DNA from: Sphingopyxis sp. YR583
GTDB lineage: Bacteria > Pseudomonadota > Alphaproteobacteria > Sphingomonadales > Sphingomonadaceae
Length of the DNA stretch: 64,000 bases
Assembly (NCBI RefSeq): GCF_900108295.1
Contig: NZ_FNWK01000005.1
Coordinates: 207,080 to 271,079, forward strand
Direction: 5' to 3'
Shown: in pieces, positions 30,117 to 38,061 of the stretch
How the letters are laid out: each line of letters opens with the position of its first letter
How positions within the stretch are numbered: position 1 is the stretch's first letter
The notes under the pieces: generated by a model
Seen by the model: the letters and a program-made list of their open reading frames with translations, nothing else
Databases searched by the model: none
What the model was told of the DNA's origin: nothing
Position numbers and translations under genes: made by a program

Positions 30117-30734
30117 ATGAGATTCTATACCAGCGTCGGCCCGAACCCGCGCGTCGTGAAGCTTTTCATGGCCGAAAAGGGTATCGAAATTCCCGAGGTC
30201 GCAATCGACCTGCGCGGCGGAGAGAACCGGCGCGCGCCCTATAATATCGATGTAAATCCCGCCGGACAGACGCCTGCGCTCGAACTCGACGACGGCAGCT
30301 TTCTCTGCGAAGTCACCGCGATCTGCGAATATCTGGACGAACGTTTCCCCGATCGCACGCTGATCGGCTCGACCGCCGAAGAACGCGCAAAGACGCGTAT
30401 GTGGACGCGGCGCGTCGACCTCAAGATTTGCGAGCCGCTGACCAACGGCTTCCGCTTTGCCGAGGGCCTGCCCTTGTTCGAGCCGCGCCTGCGCTGTCTG
30501 CCCGAAGCGGCGGATGGATTGAAGGCGACCGCGCAGGACGGGATCAAATGGCTCGATGCGCAGATCGCCGGGCGCGAGTTCATTGGCGGTGACGCCCTCA
30601 GCCTCGCGGACATCATGCTGTTCGCGTTCCTCGATTTCGGTGCATCGGTCGGCCAGCCGATCGACCCCGCCTGTACGAATATCCAGAGCTGGTACGAGCG
30701 GATGAAAAGCCGCCCCAGCGCCACCGCAAACTGA
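30117..30734 (+). CDS. glutathione S-transferase
   Basis: The product is 205 residues. The thioredoxin domain has the N-terminal SVGPNPRVVKLFMAEKG, the cis-Pro loop NPAGQTPALELDDG and CEVTAICEYLDERFPD. The helical domain has ALSLADIMLFAFLDF. It is a third GST of a class different from the Nu-like pair. GGGAGAGGA lies 5 nt before the ATG at 30117, which is preferred to one at 30090. It sits directly upstream of a VOC protein, a pairing that recalls glutathione-dependent isomerase or glyoxalase steps. Confidence 0.9.
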   Translation: MRFYTSVGPNPRVVKLFMAEKGIEIPEVAIDLRGGENRRAPYNIDVNPAGQTPALELDDGSFLCEVTAICEYLDERFPDRTLIGSTAEERAKTRMWTRRVDLKICEPLTNGFRFAEGLPLFEPRLRCLPEAADGLKATAQDGIKWLDAQIAGREFIGGDALSLADIMLFAFLDFGASVGQPIDPACTNIQSWYERMKSRPSATAN

Positions 30735-30752
30735 ACCACAAGGAGACGGATC

Positions 30753-31346
30753 ATGGCTGCAGCAAATAGCGAATTCGAATTCTGCGGGGTCAATCACCTC
30801 GCGCTCGTGTGCAAGGACATGGCGAAGACGGTCGAATTCTATCGCGACACGCTCGGCATGCCGCTGACCAAGACGATCGATCTGCCCGGCGGGCGCGGCC
30901 AGCATTTCTTCTTCGACATCGGCAATGGCGACAGCCTCGCCTTTTTCTGGTTCCCCAATGCGCCCGAGGCCGTTCCGGGCATATCGGCGCCCGCCGCGCT
31001 GCCGACGCAGGGCAGCTTCGTGTCGGCGCACGGATCGATGAACCATATCGCGATCAACGTCCGCGCCGACAAGTTCGACGATTATTACAACCGCCTGATC
31101 GAAAAGGGCATCGAGGTAACCCCGGTGCTGAACCACGACGACAGCCCGATGCAGGCTTCGGCCGAAATGCACCCCGGCGTCTTCGTCCGCTCGGTCTATT
31201 TCTTCGATCCCGACGGTGTCTGCCTCGAGTTCGCGGCGTGGACCAAGGAATTCGACGAGAGCGACGTCGCGCACGATCCGGTGCAGGCCGACGGCACGAA
31301 GCGCGAGGGCTTTATCGTAGGCCGCACGCCGGTGCCCGCCGAATAG
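30753..31346 (+). CDS. VOC-superfamily protein (glyoxalase/extradiol dioxygenase fold)
   Basis: The product is 197 residues. GVNHLALVCKDMAKTVEFYRDTLGMPLTK at 12-40 is the first beta-alpha-beta module with its metal His. SMNHIAINVRADKFDDYYNRLIEKGIEV opens the second. FFDPDGVCLEFA supplies the last metal Glu. Metal ligands are present, so the protein should bind a divalent metal as a dioxygenase, isomerase or lyase. AAGGAG precedes the start. It is the last gene before an intrinsic terminator. Confidence 0.88.
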   Translation: MAAANSEFEFCGVNHLALVCKDMAKTVEFYRDTLGMPLTKTIDLPGGRGQHFFFDIGNGDSLAFFWFPNAPEAVPGISAPAALPTQGSFVSAHGSMNHIAINVRADKFDDYYNRLIEKGIEVTPVLNHDDSPMQASAEMHPGVFVRSVYFFDPDGVCLEFAAWTKEFDESDVAHDPVQADGTKREGFIVGRTPVPAE

Positions 31347-31349
31347 ACA

Positions 31350-31374
31350 TTCCCAATAAATTACCCATTGGGAA
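31350..31374. repeat. 8-bp inverted repeat before the terminator
   Basis: TTCCCAAT (31350-31357) and ATTGGGAA (31367-31374) are perfect arms around a 9-nt AT-rich loop. It lies between the VOC stop and the main terminator and may be an accessory hairpin. Confidence 0.6.
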
Positions 31375-31382
31375 CTCCTCCT

Positions 31383-31410
31383 GAACCCGGCCATTGGCCG
31401 GGTTCTTTTT
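31383..31410 (+). terminator. intrinsic terminator of the MFS-to-VOC transcript
   Basis: GAACCCGGCC (31383-31392) pairs perfectly with GGCCGGGTTC (31396-31405) around ATT, followed by TTTTT. It ends the plus-strand run that starts at site B and separates it from the convergent acyl-CoA ligase gene. Confidence 0.92.
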
Positions 31411-31433
31411 GGAGAAGACGGCAGAGGGACCGC

Positions 31434-32999
31434 CTACCCGACGGCCCGATCGCGCCCTTCCCAATAGGGCGCGCGAAGTTCACGGCGCAGCACCTTGCCC
31501 GACGGGTTGCGCGGCAGCGCGTCGATGAACTCGATGCTCTTCGGCACCTTGTATGCCGCAATCCGTTCACGCGCCCACGCGATGACGTCCGCAGGGTCGA
31601 GCGTCGCCCCCGTTGCGGGCACGATCAGCGCCTTAACCCCCTCGCCCCATTTATCGTCGGGCACGCCGATCACGGCAACGTCGGCGACGCCGGGGCAGCC
31701 CATGATCGCGCTTTCGACCTCCGCCGGATAGACATTTTCGCCGCCCGACACGATCATGTCCTTGATGCGGTCGTGGACGTAATAGAAGCCGTCGGCATCG
31801 CGATAGCCAACGTCGCCGGTGTGGAGCCAGCCGCCCGCGAGCGTTTCTTCGGTCGCTTTCGCGCGGTTCCAATATTCCTTCATCACGATACCGCCACGGA
31901 TCGCGATTTCGCCGATCTCGCCCTCACCGAGTTCGCGGCCCTCGCCGTCGAGGATCGCCATTGCGGCGCCGGGCCAGGGCTTGCCGCAAGAGGTTAGCTT
32001 GCCCGGCAGGTCGTGCGCGCTTGGCGACAGGTAGGAACCGCCGCCGGCGGATTCGGTCATGCCGTAGAATTGCACGAAATCGCAGCCGAAGGTCGCACGC
32101 GCACGCCGGAGCACATCCTCGGCGATCGGCGAGGCGCCATAGGCAATCGATTTGAGCGCGGGATAGGTGCCCGCATTCGCATCGGGCTGAAGCAGCATCA
32201 TCTGGATCATCGCAGGCGCGAGGAAAGCGTGCGCGACATCCTCCTCGCGCATCATGCGCACCGCGTCGGCGGCGGTGAAATCCTTGACGAGTACGAGGCG
32301 CCCGCCCTGCGCCAATCCCGAGAAGCTGACGTTCGTGCCCGCAACATGGAACAAAGGCATGACGATCATCACCGTCTCGTCCTCGCCATAGGCGAAGCCG
32401 TCGACCTCGGTCGCCGCTTCGAGGAAGGTGCGATAATTGGCGTTGGTCAGCACGACGCCCTTGGGCAGCCCGGTGGTGCCGCTGGTATAGAGCTGGAGCA
32501 CATCGTCGCCGAGTTGTGGCGGATCGGCTAGCGGCGCGTCGGACGCGTCACCGAGCCATGCGTCGAACGGCTCGAACGCCGGATGTTCGCCATAAAGCGC
32601 GATCAGGCGCGGCGGCGCCGTGAGGTCGGCGACCGCCGCCAACGCGCAATCGAAGAAATCCTCGCCCACGAAGAGCAGCTTCGGCCCGGCGTCGCCGAGA
32701 ATGAAGCCGATCTCTGCGGGCGCGAGGCGGCAGTTGATCGGCGCGAAACAGGCGCGTGCGCGCGCCGTGCCGAAGAAAAGCGGATACCAGCTATCATGGT
32801 TCTTCGTCAGCGCCGACACGCGACCACCGGGGACGACGCCCGACGCGATCAGCGCGTGGGCGACGCGATTCGACCGCGCATCGAGCTCGGTGAAACTCGT
32901 CTCACGCTCCCCGAATTTCACCGCGGTCGCAGCGCCCCGCACTCGCGCCTGCGCCGCCGGAATGTCCGCCAGCGTCCGGATGGCCTCCAGATCGATCAT
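31434..32999 (-). CDS. acyl-CoA ligase (AMP-forming)
   Basis: The product is 521 residues of the ANL superfamily and would activate a carboxylic acid as its CoA thioester with ATP. Motifs are the P-loop LYTSGTTGLPKGVV near 160, YGMTESAGG near 295, TGDVGYRDADGF with the adenylate Asp near 400, the hinge VSGGENVYPAEVE, and the catalytic Lys in NPSGKVLR near 505. The start is the ATG at 32999, with family similarity from MIDLEAIRTLAD; longer frames upstream cross the operator at 33033. A second ligase is at 39219. Confidence 0.92.
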   Translation of the reverse strand: MIDLEAIRTLADIPAAQARVRGAATAVKFGERETSFTELDARSNRVAHALIASGVVPGGRVSALTKNHDSWYPLFFGTARARACFAPINCRLAPAEIGFILGDAGPKLLFVGEDFFDCALAAVADLTAPPRLIALYGEHPAFEPFDAWLGDASDAPLADPPQLGDDVLQLYTSGTTGLPKGVVLTNANYRTFLEAATEVDGFAYGEDETVMIVMPLFHVAGTNVSFSGLAQGGRLVLVKDFTAADAVRMMREEDVAHAFLAPAMIQMMLLQPDANAGTYPALKSIAYGASPIAEDVLRRARATFGCDFVQFYGMTESAGGGSYLSPSAHDLPGKLTSCGKPWPGAAMAILDGEGRELGEGEIGEIAIRGGIVMKEYWNRAKATEETLAGGWLHTGDVGYRDADGFYYVHDRIKDMIVSGGENVYPAEVESAIMGCPGVADVAVIGVPDDKWGEGVKALIVPATGATLDPADVIAWARERIAAYKVPKSIEFIDALPRNPSGKVLRRELRAPYWEGRDRAVG

Positions 33000-33032
33000 T
33001 TTGCTCTCCCAATCGTCGTTTCGACTTGAATT

Positions 33033-33048
33033 AGATAGAATACTAAGC
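33033..33048. promoter_or_regulatory. cluster operator, site C
   Basis: AGATAG-AATA-CTAAGC lies between the divergent acyl-CoA ligase and MetE-like genes, 34 nt before the ligase start. The right half matches the cluster consensus; the left half AGATAG is the same variant as in site D, which also precedes an acyl-CoA ligase. No convincing -10/-35 pair could be fixed here. Confidence 0.55.
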
Positions 33049-33085
33049 AAATGCTTGGCCAGATAAAAATTCGAGAGGACCGGCC

Positions 33086-34138
33086 TTGTTCGACCACCCC
33101 ATCCTGCCGACAACCATCGTCGGAAGCTACCCCCAGCCTGACTGGCTGATCGACCGCGAAAGGCTGAAGGCCAGCCTGCCGCCGCGCGTGCGGGCAGAGA
33201 CGCTGTGGCGCATTCCCGAACCTTGGCTCGCCGACGCGCAGGAAGCCGCAACATTGATGGCGATCCGCGATCAGGAAGAGCTGGGCATCGACATCGTCGG
33301 CGACGGCGAGATGCGCCGCGAAAGCTATTCGAACCGCCTCGCGACGGCGCTGTCGGGGATCGACCGCGAGAAGCACGGCACGGCGATCGACCGTACGGGC
33401 AACGCCAATCCGGTCCCGCTCGTTTCGGGGCCGATCCGCCGCGTTGCACCGATCGAGGCACAGGACGCGGCGTTCCTGCGCCGCCATTCAACGAAGCCGG
33501 TGAAACTCACCCTGCCCGGCCCCTTTACGATGACGCAGCAGGCCGAGAACGGTTTTTATCCCGATCTGCGATCGCTCGCGATGGACTATGCCGATGCGGT
33601 CAATGCCGAGGTGAAGGATCTTTTCGCGGCGGGCGTCGATGTCGTCCAGCTCGACGAACCCTATCTGCAGGCGCGGGCCGCCGAGGCGAACAGCTATGCG
33701 ATCGAGGCGATCAATCGCGCGCTCGACGGCGTCGACGGGACGACCGCGCTGCATATCTGTTTCGGCTATGCGATGGTCCACCATGGCGCGGGCGCGACGG
33801 GACCGAAGCCCAAGGCCTATGACTTCCTGGCGGAACTCGAAGCGTCGAATATCGACGTAATCTCGATCGAAGCGGCGCAGCCGGGGCTCGACCCCGCGAT
33901 TCTTGCCGAACTGCCGACCAAGACGATCATGTATGGCGTGCTCGACCTGTCGATCCCCGAGGTCGAAACACCCGAAGTCGTCGCGGGGCGCATCCGCGAG
34001 GCGCTGCGCTATGTCGACGCCGAACGACTGTGGATCGCGCCCGATTGCGGGATGAAATATCACAGCCGCGAGCATAGCCAGGCGAAGCTGAAGGCGATGG
34101 TCGACGGCACCGCGATGGTACGGGCGGAGCTCACCTGA
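33086..34138 (+). CDS. MetE C-terminal-domain-like zinc methyltransferase-family protein
   Basis: The product is 350 residues of the cobalamin-independent methionine synthase (UROD/MetE) barrel family. The zinc ligands of MetE are conserved: His and Cys in LHICFGY, Glu in ISIEAAQ and Cys in APDCGMK. The MetE N-terminal domain is absent. Related single-domain proteins include archaeal MetE and epoxyalkane:coenzyme M transferase, so it could transfer a thiolate to or from a methyl or alkyl substrate. The TTG at 33086 has GAGAGGA 6 nt upstream. It lies alone, divergent from the ligase and convergent with the hydrolase operon. Confidence 0.85.
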   Translation: MFDHPILPTTIVGSYPQPDWLIDRERLKASLPPRVRAETLWRIPEPWLADAQEAATLMAIRDQEELGIDIVGDGEMRRESYSNRLATALSGIDREKHGTAIDRTGNANPVPLVSGPIRRVAPIEAQDAAFLRRHSTKPVKLTLPGPFTMTQQAENGFYPDLRSLAMDYADAVNAEVKDLFAAGVDVVQLDEPYLQARAAEANSYAIEAINRALDGVDGTTALHICFGYAMVHHGAGATGPKPKAYDFLAELEASNIDVISIEAAQPGLDPAILAELPTKTIMYGVLDLSIPEVETPEVVAGRIREALRYVDAERLWIAPDCGMKYHSREHSQAKLKAMVDGTAMVRAELT

Positions 34139-34142
34139 TCTG

Positions 34143-34168
34143 GTCATCCCGGCGAAGGCCGGGATGAC
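34143..34168. repeat. short REP-like palindrome between convergent genes
   Basis: GTCATCCCGGC (34143-34153) is mirrored by GCCGGGATGAC (34158-34168). It shares the GTCATYCC edge and following GAATTG with the element at 24957 and, like it, sits between convergent genes. Confidence 0.78.
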
Positions 34169-34175
34169 GAATTGA

Positions 34176-34868
34176 TCAAGCGTCGATGAACTCGGTCAGC
34201 AGTGGCACCACCACTTCGGGCGCCTCGACCGTTGGCAGATGTCCGGCCCCGGCAATCACCTCCAGCCGCGCGCCCGGGATCGCGTCCAGTATCTCGTCAT
34301 GGTGTGCGCGGCTGGTGATGCCGTCCTTTTCGCCCCAGATGAGCAAGGTCGGCACAGCGATCTCGCCGAGGCGCGGACGGCTGTCGATCCGCGCCATGAT
34401 CGCACGCTGCTGTGCGAGGAAGGTGTCGGCACCGGTATCCGCCGCCATCTGCCGTGCGATGCCGAGCAGGCGGGTGTCGCCGCGTTTGTCCTCGGGGAAG
34501 AGGATCGGGATGCGTTCCTCGACGACCTGATCGAAATTGCCACTTTCGACGAGGTCGATATAGCCCTGCCGCCGCGCGGTCTGCGCCGGGCCATCGGCCG
34601 AGGCCAGTGTCGAGATCAGCGCGAGCTTCGCGACGCGTTCGGGCGCGCGGCGCAATACCTCGAAGGCGATAAAGCCGCCCATTGCATGCGCAATGAGGAT
34701 GAATTTCGGCGGAGCGTTGTCGAGCAGGCGCTGTGCGAAATCCTCGATCCTGTCGTCGCTGCGATTGTCGGCGACGATGACCTCGCGGTCGCCCCACGCG
34801 TCGAGCAGAGGTTGCCATATGGCGTCGGTCAGAAGCTGGCCGGTGATGAGAACGATGGGGAGCGACAT
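34176..34868 (-). CDS. alpha/beta-hydrolase-fold protein lacking the nucleophile
   Basis: The product is 230 residues. The fold is clear, with Asp182 (WGEKD) and His210 (AGAGHLPTVEAPE) in the expected acid and base positions. At the nucleophile elbow the sequence is AHAMGG, so residue 62 is Ala where Ser is expected (GHSMGG in typical relatives). The codon is GCA, several bases from any Ser codon except by one change at its first base (TCA). The protein may be non-hydrolytic, for example a lyase or binding protein. The ATG at 34868 overlaps the stop of the upstream dehydrogenase (TAATG). It is the last gene of a five-gene operon. Confidence 0.87.
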   Translation of the reverse strand: MSLPIVLITGQLLTDAIWQPLLDAWGDREVIVADNRSDDRIEDFAQRLLDNAPPKFILIAHAMGGFIAFEVLRRAPERVAKLALISTLASADGPAQTARRQGYIDLVESGNFDQVVEERIPILFPEDKRGDTRLLGIARQMAADTGADTFLAQQRAIMARIDSRPRLGEIAVPTLLIWGEKDGITSRAHHDEILDAIPGARLEVIAGAGHLPTVEAPEVVVPLLTEFIDA

Positions 34869-35788
34869 TAGATCACCTGATGAAGAAGAGGTTCGCCGGC
34901 GACGAGGCGGCGGCAATTTTCGTGCGCCACGGTGAGGCTGCGTATGAGTGTTTCGGGGGTGAGCCAGGCGATATGCGGCGCGAGCACCGCATTCGGCAGG
35001 CCGAGCAGCGGATTGCCGCGCGGTAGCGGCTCGTCGGCGAAGACATCGAGTCCGGCGCCGCGCAGATGCCCCGAGGTGAGCGCCTCGACCAGCGGCGCCT
35101 GATCGACGAGTTCGCCGCGCGCGGTGTTCACGAGCACCGCGCCGCGCTTCATCGCGAAGGGGTCGATGCTGGCGCGCGTCTCGTCGGTCAGCGGGATGTG
35201 CAGCGACACGATGTCGCTCTCCGCCAGCAAGCGATCCAGCGGTAGAAATTCGTAGGGCACATCGCGCGGGCTGCGCGCGGTATAGACGACCTTTGCCCCC
35301 AGCGCCGCGAGGACCGGAGCGAGCAGCCCGGCCGAATGACCGAAGCCGACGAGACCGACCGTGCGCCCGCCGATTTCACCGACGCTGTCGAGCTCGGATG
35401 GGTCGGCGGTCCATCCCTCGCCTGCGCGCGTTCGCGCATCGAAGAAGCAGGTGCGGCGGAGCACCGCCATCATCAGCGACAGCGCCATTTCGGCGACCGC
35501 CTGGCTGTTGGTGCCGGGCATGTTGCACACCGCGGCGCCGTGATCGCGGGCCGCATCGAGCGCAATCGTGTTCACCCCGACGCCGAGCTTCTGGATCAGT
35601 TTCAGTTTCGGTGCCGAGGCAATGAACTCGGGGGTGACCGGCGTCAGGACATGCAGCAACGCGGTGATCTCGTCCGCCACACCGTCGAGCGGCTCGGCCT
35701 CGTCGACATGCGTCACAACGCCGGCGCCGAAGATCGCATCGACCGCTTCGCGAAAACCGGGGCTCGGCCGGGCGTGGAGGACGATCAT
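34868..35788 (-). CDS. D-2-hydroxyacid dehydrogenase
   Basis: The product is 306 residues. The NAD(P) motif is TVGLVGFGHSAGLLAPVLAAL (a GxGxxA/G-type loop) near 145. VNTARGELVDQAPLVEAL carries the substrate-binding Arg, DVFADEPLP the catalytic Glu region, and APHIAWLTPET the catalytic His. Family members reduce hydroxypyruvate, glyoxylate or other 2-oxoacids to D-2-hydroxyacids, or the reverse. The ATG at 35788 overlaps the enolase stop by 4 nt (ATGA). Together with the adjacent enolase and kinase it could form a short glycerate-type pathway. Confidence 0.9.
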   Translation of the reverse strand: MIVLHARPSPGFREAVDAIFGAGVVTHVDEAEPLDGVADEITALLHVLTPVTPEFIASAPKLKLIQKLGVGVNTIALDAARDHGAAVCNMPGTNSQAVAEMALSLMMAVLRRTCFFDARTRAGEGWTADPSELDSVGEIGGRTVGLVGFGHSAGLLAPVLAALGAKVVYTARSPRDVPYEFLPLDRLLAESDIVSLHIPLTDETRASIDPFAMKRGAVLVNTARGELVDQAPLVEALTSGHLRGAGLDVFADEPLPRGNPLLGLPNAVLAPHIAWLTPETLIRSLTVAHENCRRLVAGEPLLHQVI

Positions 35789-37083
35789 GCGTGAACCGCC
35801 CCGATCGATCCCGCAAAGGCCGAGAAGCCAGCGAACACCGCGTCGGCGCCCATCGCTTCCTCGATCCGCAGCATCTCGTTCCACTTCGCCATGCGCTCGG
35901 ACCGCGTGAAGCTGCCGACCTTCAATTGCCCGGCGTTCCAGCCGGTCGCGAGATGCGCGATGGTGACATCCTCGCTCTCTCCCGAGCGCGCCGACACGAT
36001 CGCGCCCCAGCCGCGCGCGACGGCTGCGTCGAGCGCGGCCTTGGCCTCGGTCACGGTGCCGACCTGATTGACCTTGATCAGCGCCGCGTTGCAGACCCCC
36101 GCATCGCCAGCGCGTTCGACGCGCGCGGCATTGGTAACAAGCACGTCGTCGCCGATGATTTGCACCCGATCACCGATCGCGGCGGTCACCGCCGTCATGG
36201 TGGTCCAGTCATCCTGCCCCGCCGGATCTTCGATCGACAGGATCGGATAGCGCTTCGCCCATTCGACGATCCGCGCCGCCATCTCCTCGCCCGACAGCCG
36301 CCCGTGGTCGAGCGCCAGATCATAGCCATCGGCATCGCCGAGTTCGTTCGCGGCGATGTCGAGCGAAATGAACACCTCTTCGCCCGCACGGTGGCCGCTC
36401 GCTTCGATGGCCTTGGTGAGCGTATCGAGCGCATCCTCGTTCGACGCGAAATTGGGCCACCAGCCGCCTTCGTCGGCGACCCCCGACAAAGGCCCCTTCG
36501 CTTCCATCAATTTGCCAGCGGCGCGATAGACATCGTCGGTAATTTCAAGCGCGCGGCGGAAGCTGCCCGCTTTCGGGCACATGACCATGAAGTCCTGCAC
36601 ATCGGTGCGCCGTCCCGCGTGCGCGCCGCCCCCGAAAATCTGGATTTCGGGAAGCGGGGTGCGCACCTTGCGGCCCTCGGCAAGATAGCGCCACAGCGGC
36701 TCGCGCACGTCGGCCGCGGCCGCGTGCAGAACCGCCATCGACACCGCAACGACCGCGTTCGCGCCCAATCGCGCCTTGTTCGTGGTGTTGTCGAGCGCAC
36801 AGAGCGCGGCGTCCACGTCCGCCTGATCGCGCGCGTCCATGCCGCCGATCGCGCTTGCAATTTCCGACCCGATCCCCGCGACCGCGCGGTTGACGCCGAA
36901 GCCGCCAAACGCGCGTCCGCCGTCGCGCAGGTCGATCGCCTCATGCGCCCCGCGCGAGGCGCCCGCCGGGGCGATGGCGCGCCCGACCGCCCCCGATTCC
37001 AGCGTGACTTCAGCCTCGACGGTGGGCCGGCCGCGCGAATCCCATATCTGGCGGCCGGTGACGGAGGCGATACGCGAAGTCAT
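35785..37083 (-). CDS. divergent enolase-family protein
   Basis: The product is 432 residues, full length for enolase. Metal ligands are kept (Asp242, Glu285, Asp312), as are the catalytic Lys337 and Lys388, Glu205 (VADEGG) and the loop Ser43 (GASRGAHEA). Three usually fixed positions differ: GGEHA is GGAHA (Ala154), the Glu of QEFM is Asp164 (QDFM), and the His of SHRSGE is Ala365 (SARSGE). This argues for a substrate other than 2-phosphoglycerate, or for changed chemistry as in carboxy-PEP synthase, an enolase homologue. It overlaps both neighbours by 4 nt (ATGA). It should not be read as the housekeeping eno. Confidence 0.9.
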   Translation of the reverse strand: MTSRIASVTGRQIWDSRGRPTVEAEVTLESGAVGRAIAPAGASRGAHEAIDLRDGGRAFGGFGVNRAVAGIGSEIASAIGGMDARDQADVDAALCALDNTTNKARLGANAVVAVSMAVLHAAAADVREPLWRYLAEGRKVRTPLPEIQIFGGGAHAGRRTDVQDFMVMCPKAGSFRRALEITDDVYRAAGKLMEAKGPLSGVADEGGWWPNFASNEDALDTLTKAIEASGHRAGEEVFISLDIAANELGDADGYDLALDHGRLSGEEMAARIVEWAKRYPILSIEDPAGQDDWTTMTAVTAAIGDRVQIIGDDVLVTNAARVERAGDAGVCNAALIKVNQVGTVTEAKAALDAAVARGWGAIVSARSGESEDVTIAHLATGWNAGQLKVGSFTRSERMAKWNEMLRIEEAMGADAVFAGFSAFAGSIGAVHA

Positions 37084-38060
37084 GCAAGGTTCCTTTTCCA
37101 ATGGGTCACAAGGGTGTCGAGCGGCTCCGTCGCAAGGATCAGCGCACGCGCCTGATCGCGCACGATACGCTGGTGTTCGGGATCGGTCAGATAGGGTGCG
37201 GGCGACTTGCCCTCGACCCGCGCGAGGAGCAGCGCCGCCGTCAATTCGCCCGCGCGCAGCAGCAGGCCATCGACATCTTCCCAGTCGACACCCTCCCGAT
37301 ACGCCGCAACGAGCGCCGCAGCGGCCTCGGTCAGCCGCGCATCGCCCGACCACACCGATTTCAGGAGCAGATGCGTGGCGCAAAAAGCCAGATCGAAGGC
37401 CGGATCGCCATAGACCGCGCATTCGGCATCGAGAAAGACCGGGCCGTCGGCGCTGACGAGAATATTCTTCGGGCTGACATCGCCATGGACGAGCGCGATC
37501 TTACGTACCGACAGGTCGTCGGCGAACCGGCGCAGGACAGGCGCGAGTTCGGCGTCGCGTTCGGCGACGTAGAGCAGGAAGGGATCGACGCGCAGCGCAC
37601 GGAACATCGCGTCGTTGGGAAAATCGTCGCGGTCGTCGTCGCTGTGCGCGGTGGCCGCGTGAACCGCGGCAATCCGCTGCCCCACCGCAGCAGCAAAAGC
37701 GGCGTCCACCCGCCCGGCCATCAGCTCGTCCTTCCACACGGGTGAGCCGGGCAGGAAGCGCATGGCAAAGGCGTGACCCGTGGGCAGTTCGGCGAGCACT
37801 TCGGGCGCGATACGCGCATCGACACCGCGCGCGCGCCGAAGCCAGCGAACCTCGCTCTGGCCGCGTTCGACCGGTGCATGCCATTCGGCGGCGACGCGAA
37901 GCTGGGGCAGAGGCCGCTTGACGACGATCGGGCCCGATGGCGTTTCAACCTTCCACACATCGCACGACACGCCGCCGGTCAGCGGTTCGAGAACGACATC
38001 GCCCTCGCCCGCCAAGCCGGCCGCGCGCAATTCGCGAACAATGTCGGCGTCCGCCGTCAC
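37080..38060 (-). CDS. APH-fold small-molecule phosphotransferase (kinase)
   Basis: The product is 326 residues of the aminoglycoside-phosphotransferase/choline-kinase fold. The Brenner motif is LVHGDVSPKNIL near 215 with catalytic Asp and Asn, and LDAECAVYGDPAFDLAF carries the metal-binding Asp. VVKRPLP holds the ATP-binding Lys. Such kinases phosphorylate hydroxyl groups of varied small molecules. The GTG at 38060 follows the upstream stop by 1 nt and gives the family-like start MTADADIVREL; longer frames would overlap the upstream gene. Context with an enolase and a hydroxyacid dehydrogenase suggests a hydroxyacid substrate. Confidence 0.85.
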   Translation of the reverse strand: MTADADIVRELRAAGLAGEGDVVLEPLTGGVSCDVWKVETPSGPIVVKRPLPQLRVAAEWHAPVERGQSEVRWLRRARGVDARIAPEVLAELPTGHAFAMRFLPGSPVWKDELMAGRVDAAFAAAVGQRIAAVHAATAHSDDDRDDFPNDAMFRALRVDPFLLYVAERDAELAPVLRRFADDLSVRKIALVHGDVSPKNILVSADGPVFLDAECAVYGDPAFDLAFCATHLLLKSVWSGDARLTEAAAALVAAYREGVDWEDVDGLLLRAGELTAALLLARVEGKSPAPYLTDPEHQRIVRDQARALILATEPLDTLVTHWKRNLA

Positions 38061-38061
38061 G

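Noticed and set aside
35785..37083. housekeeping enolase (eno)
   Set aside because: Three near-invariant active-site positions differ and the gene lies in a catabolic operon, so the plain eno label is not supported.
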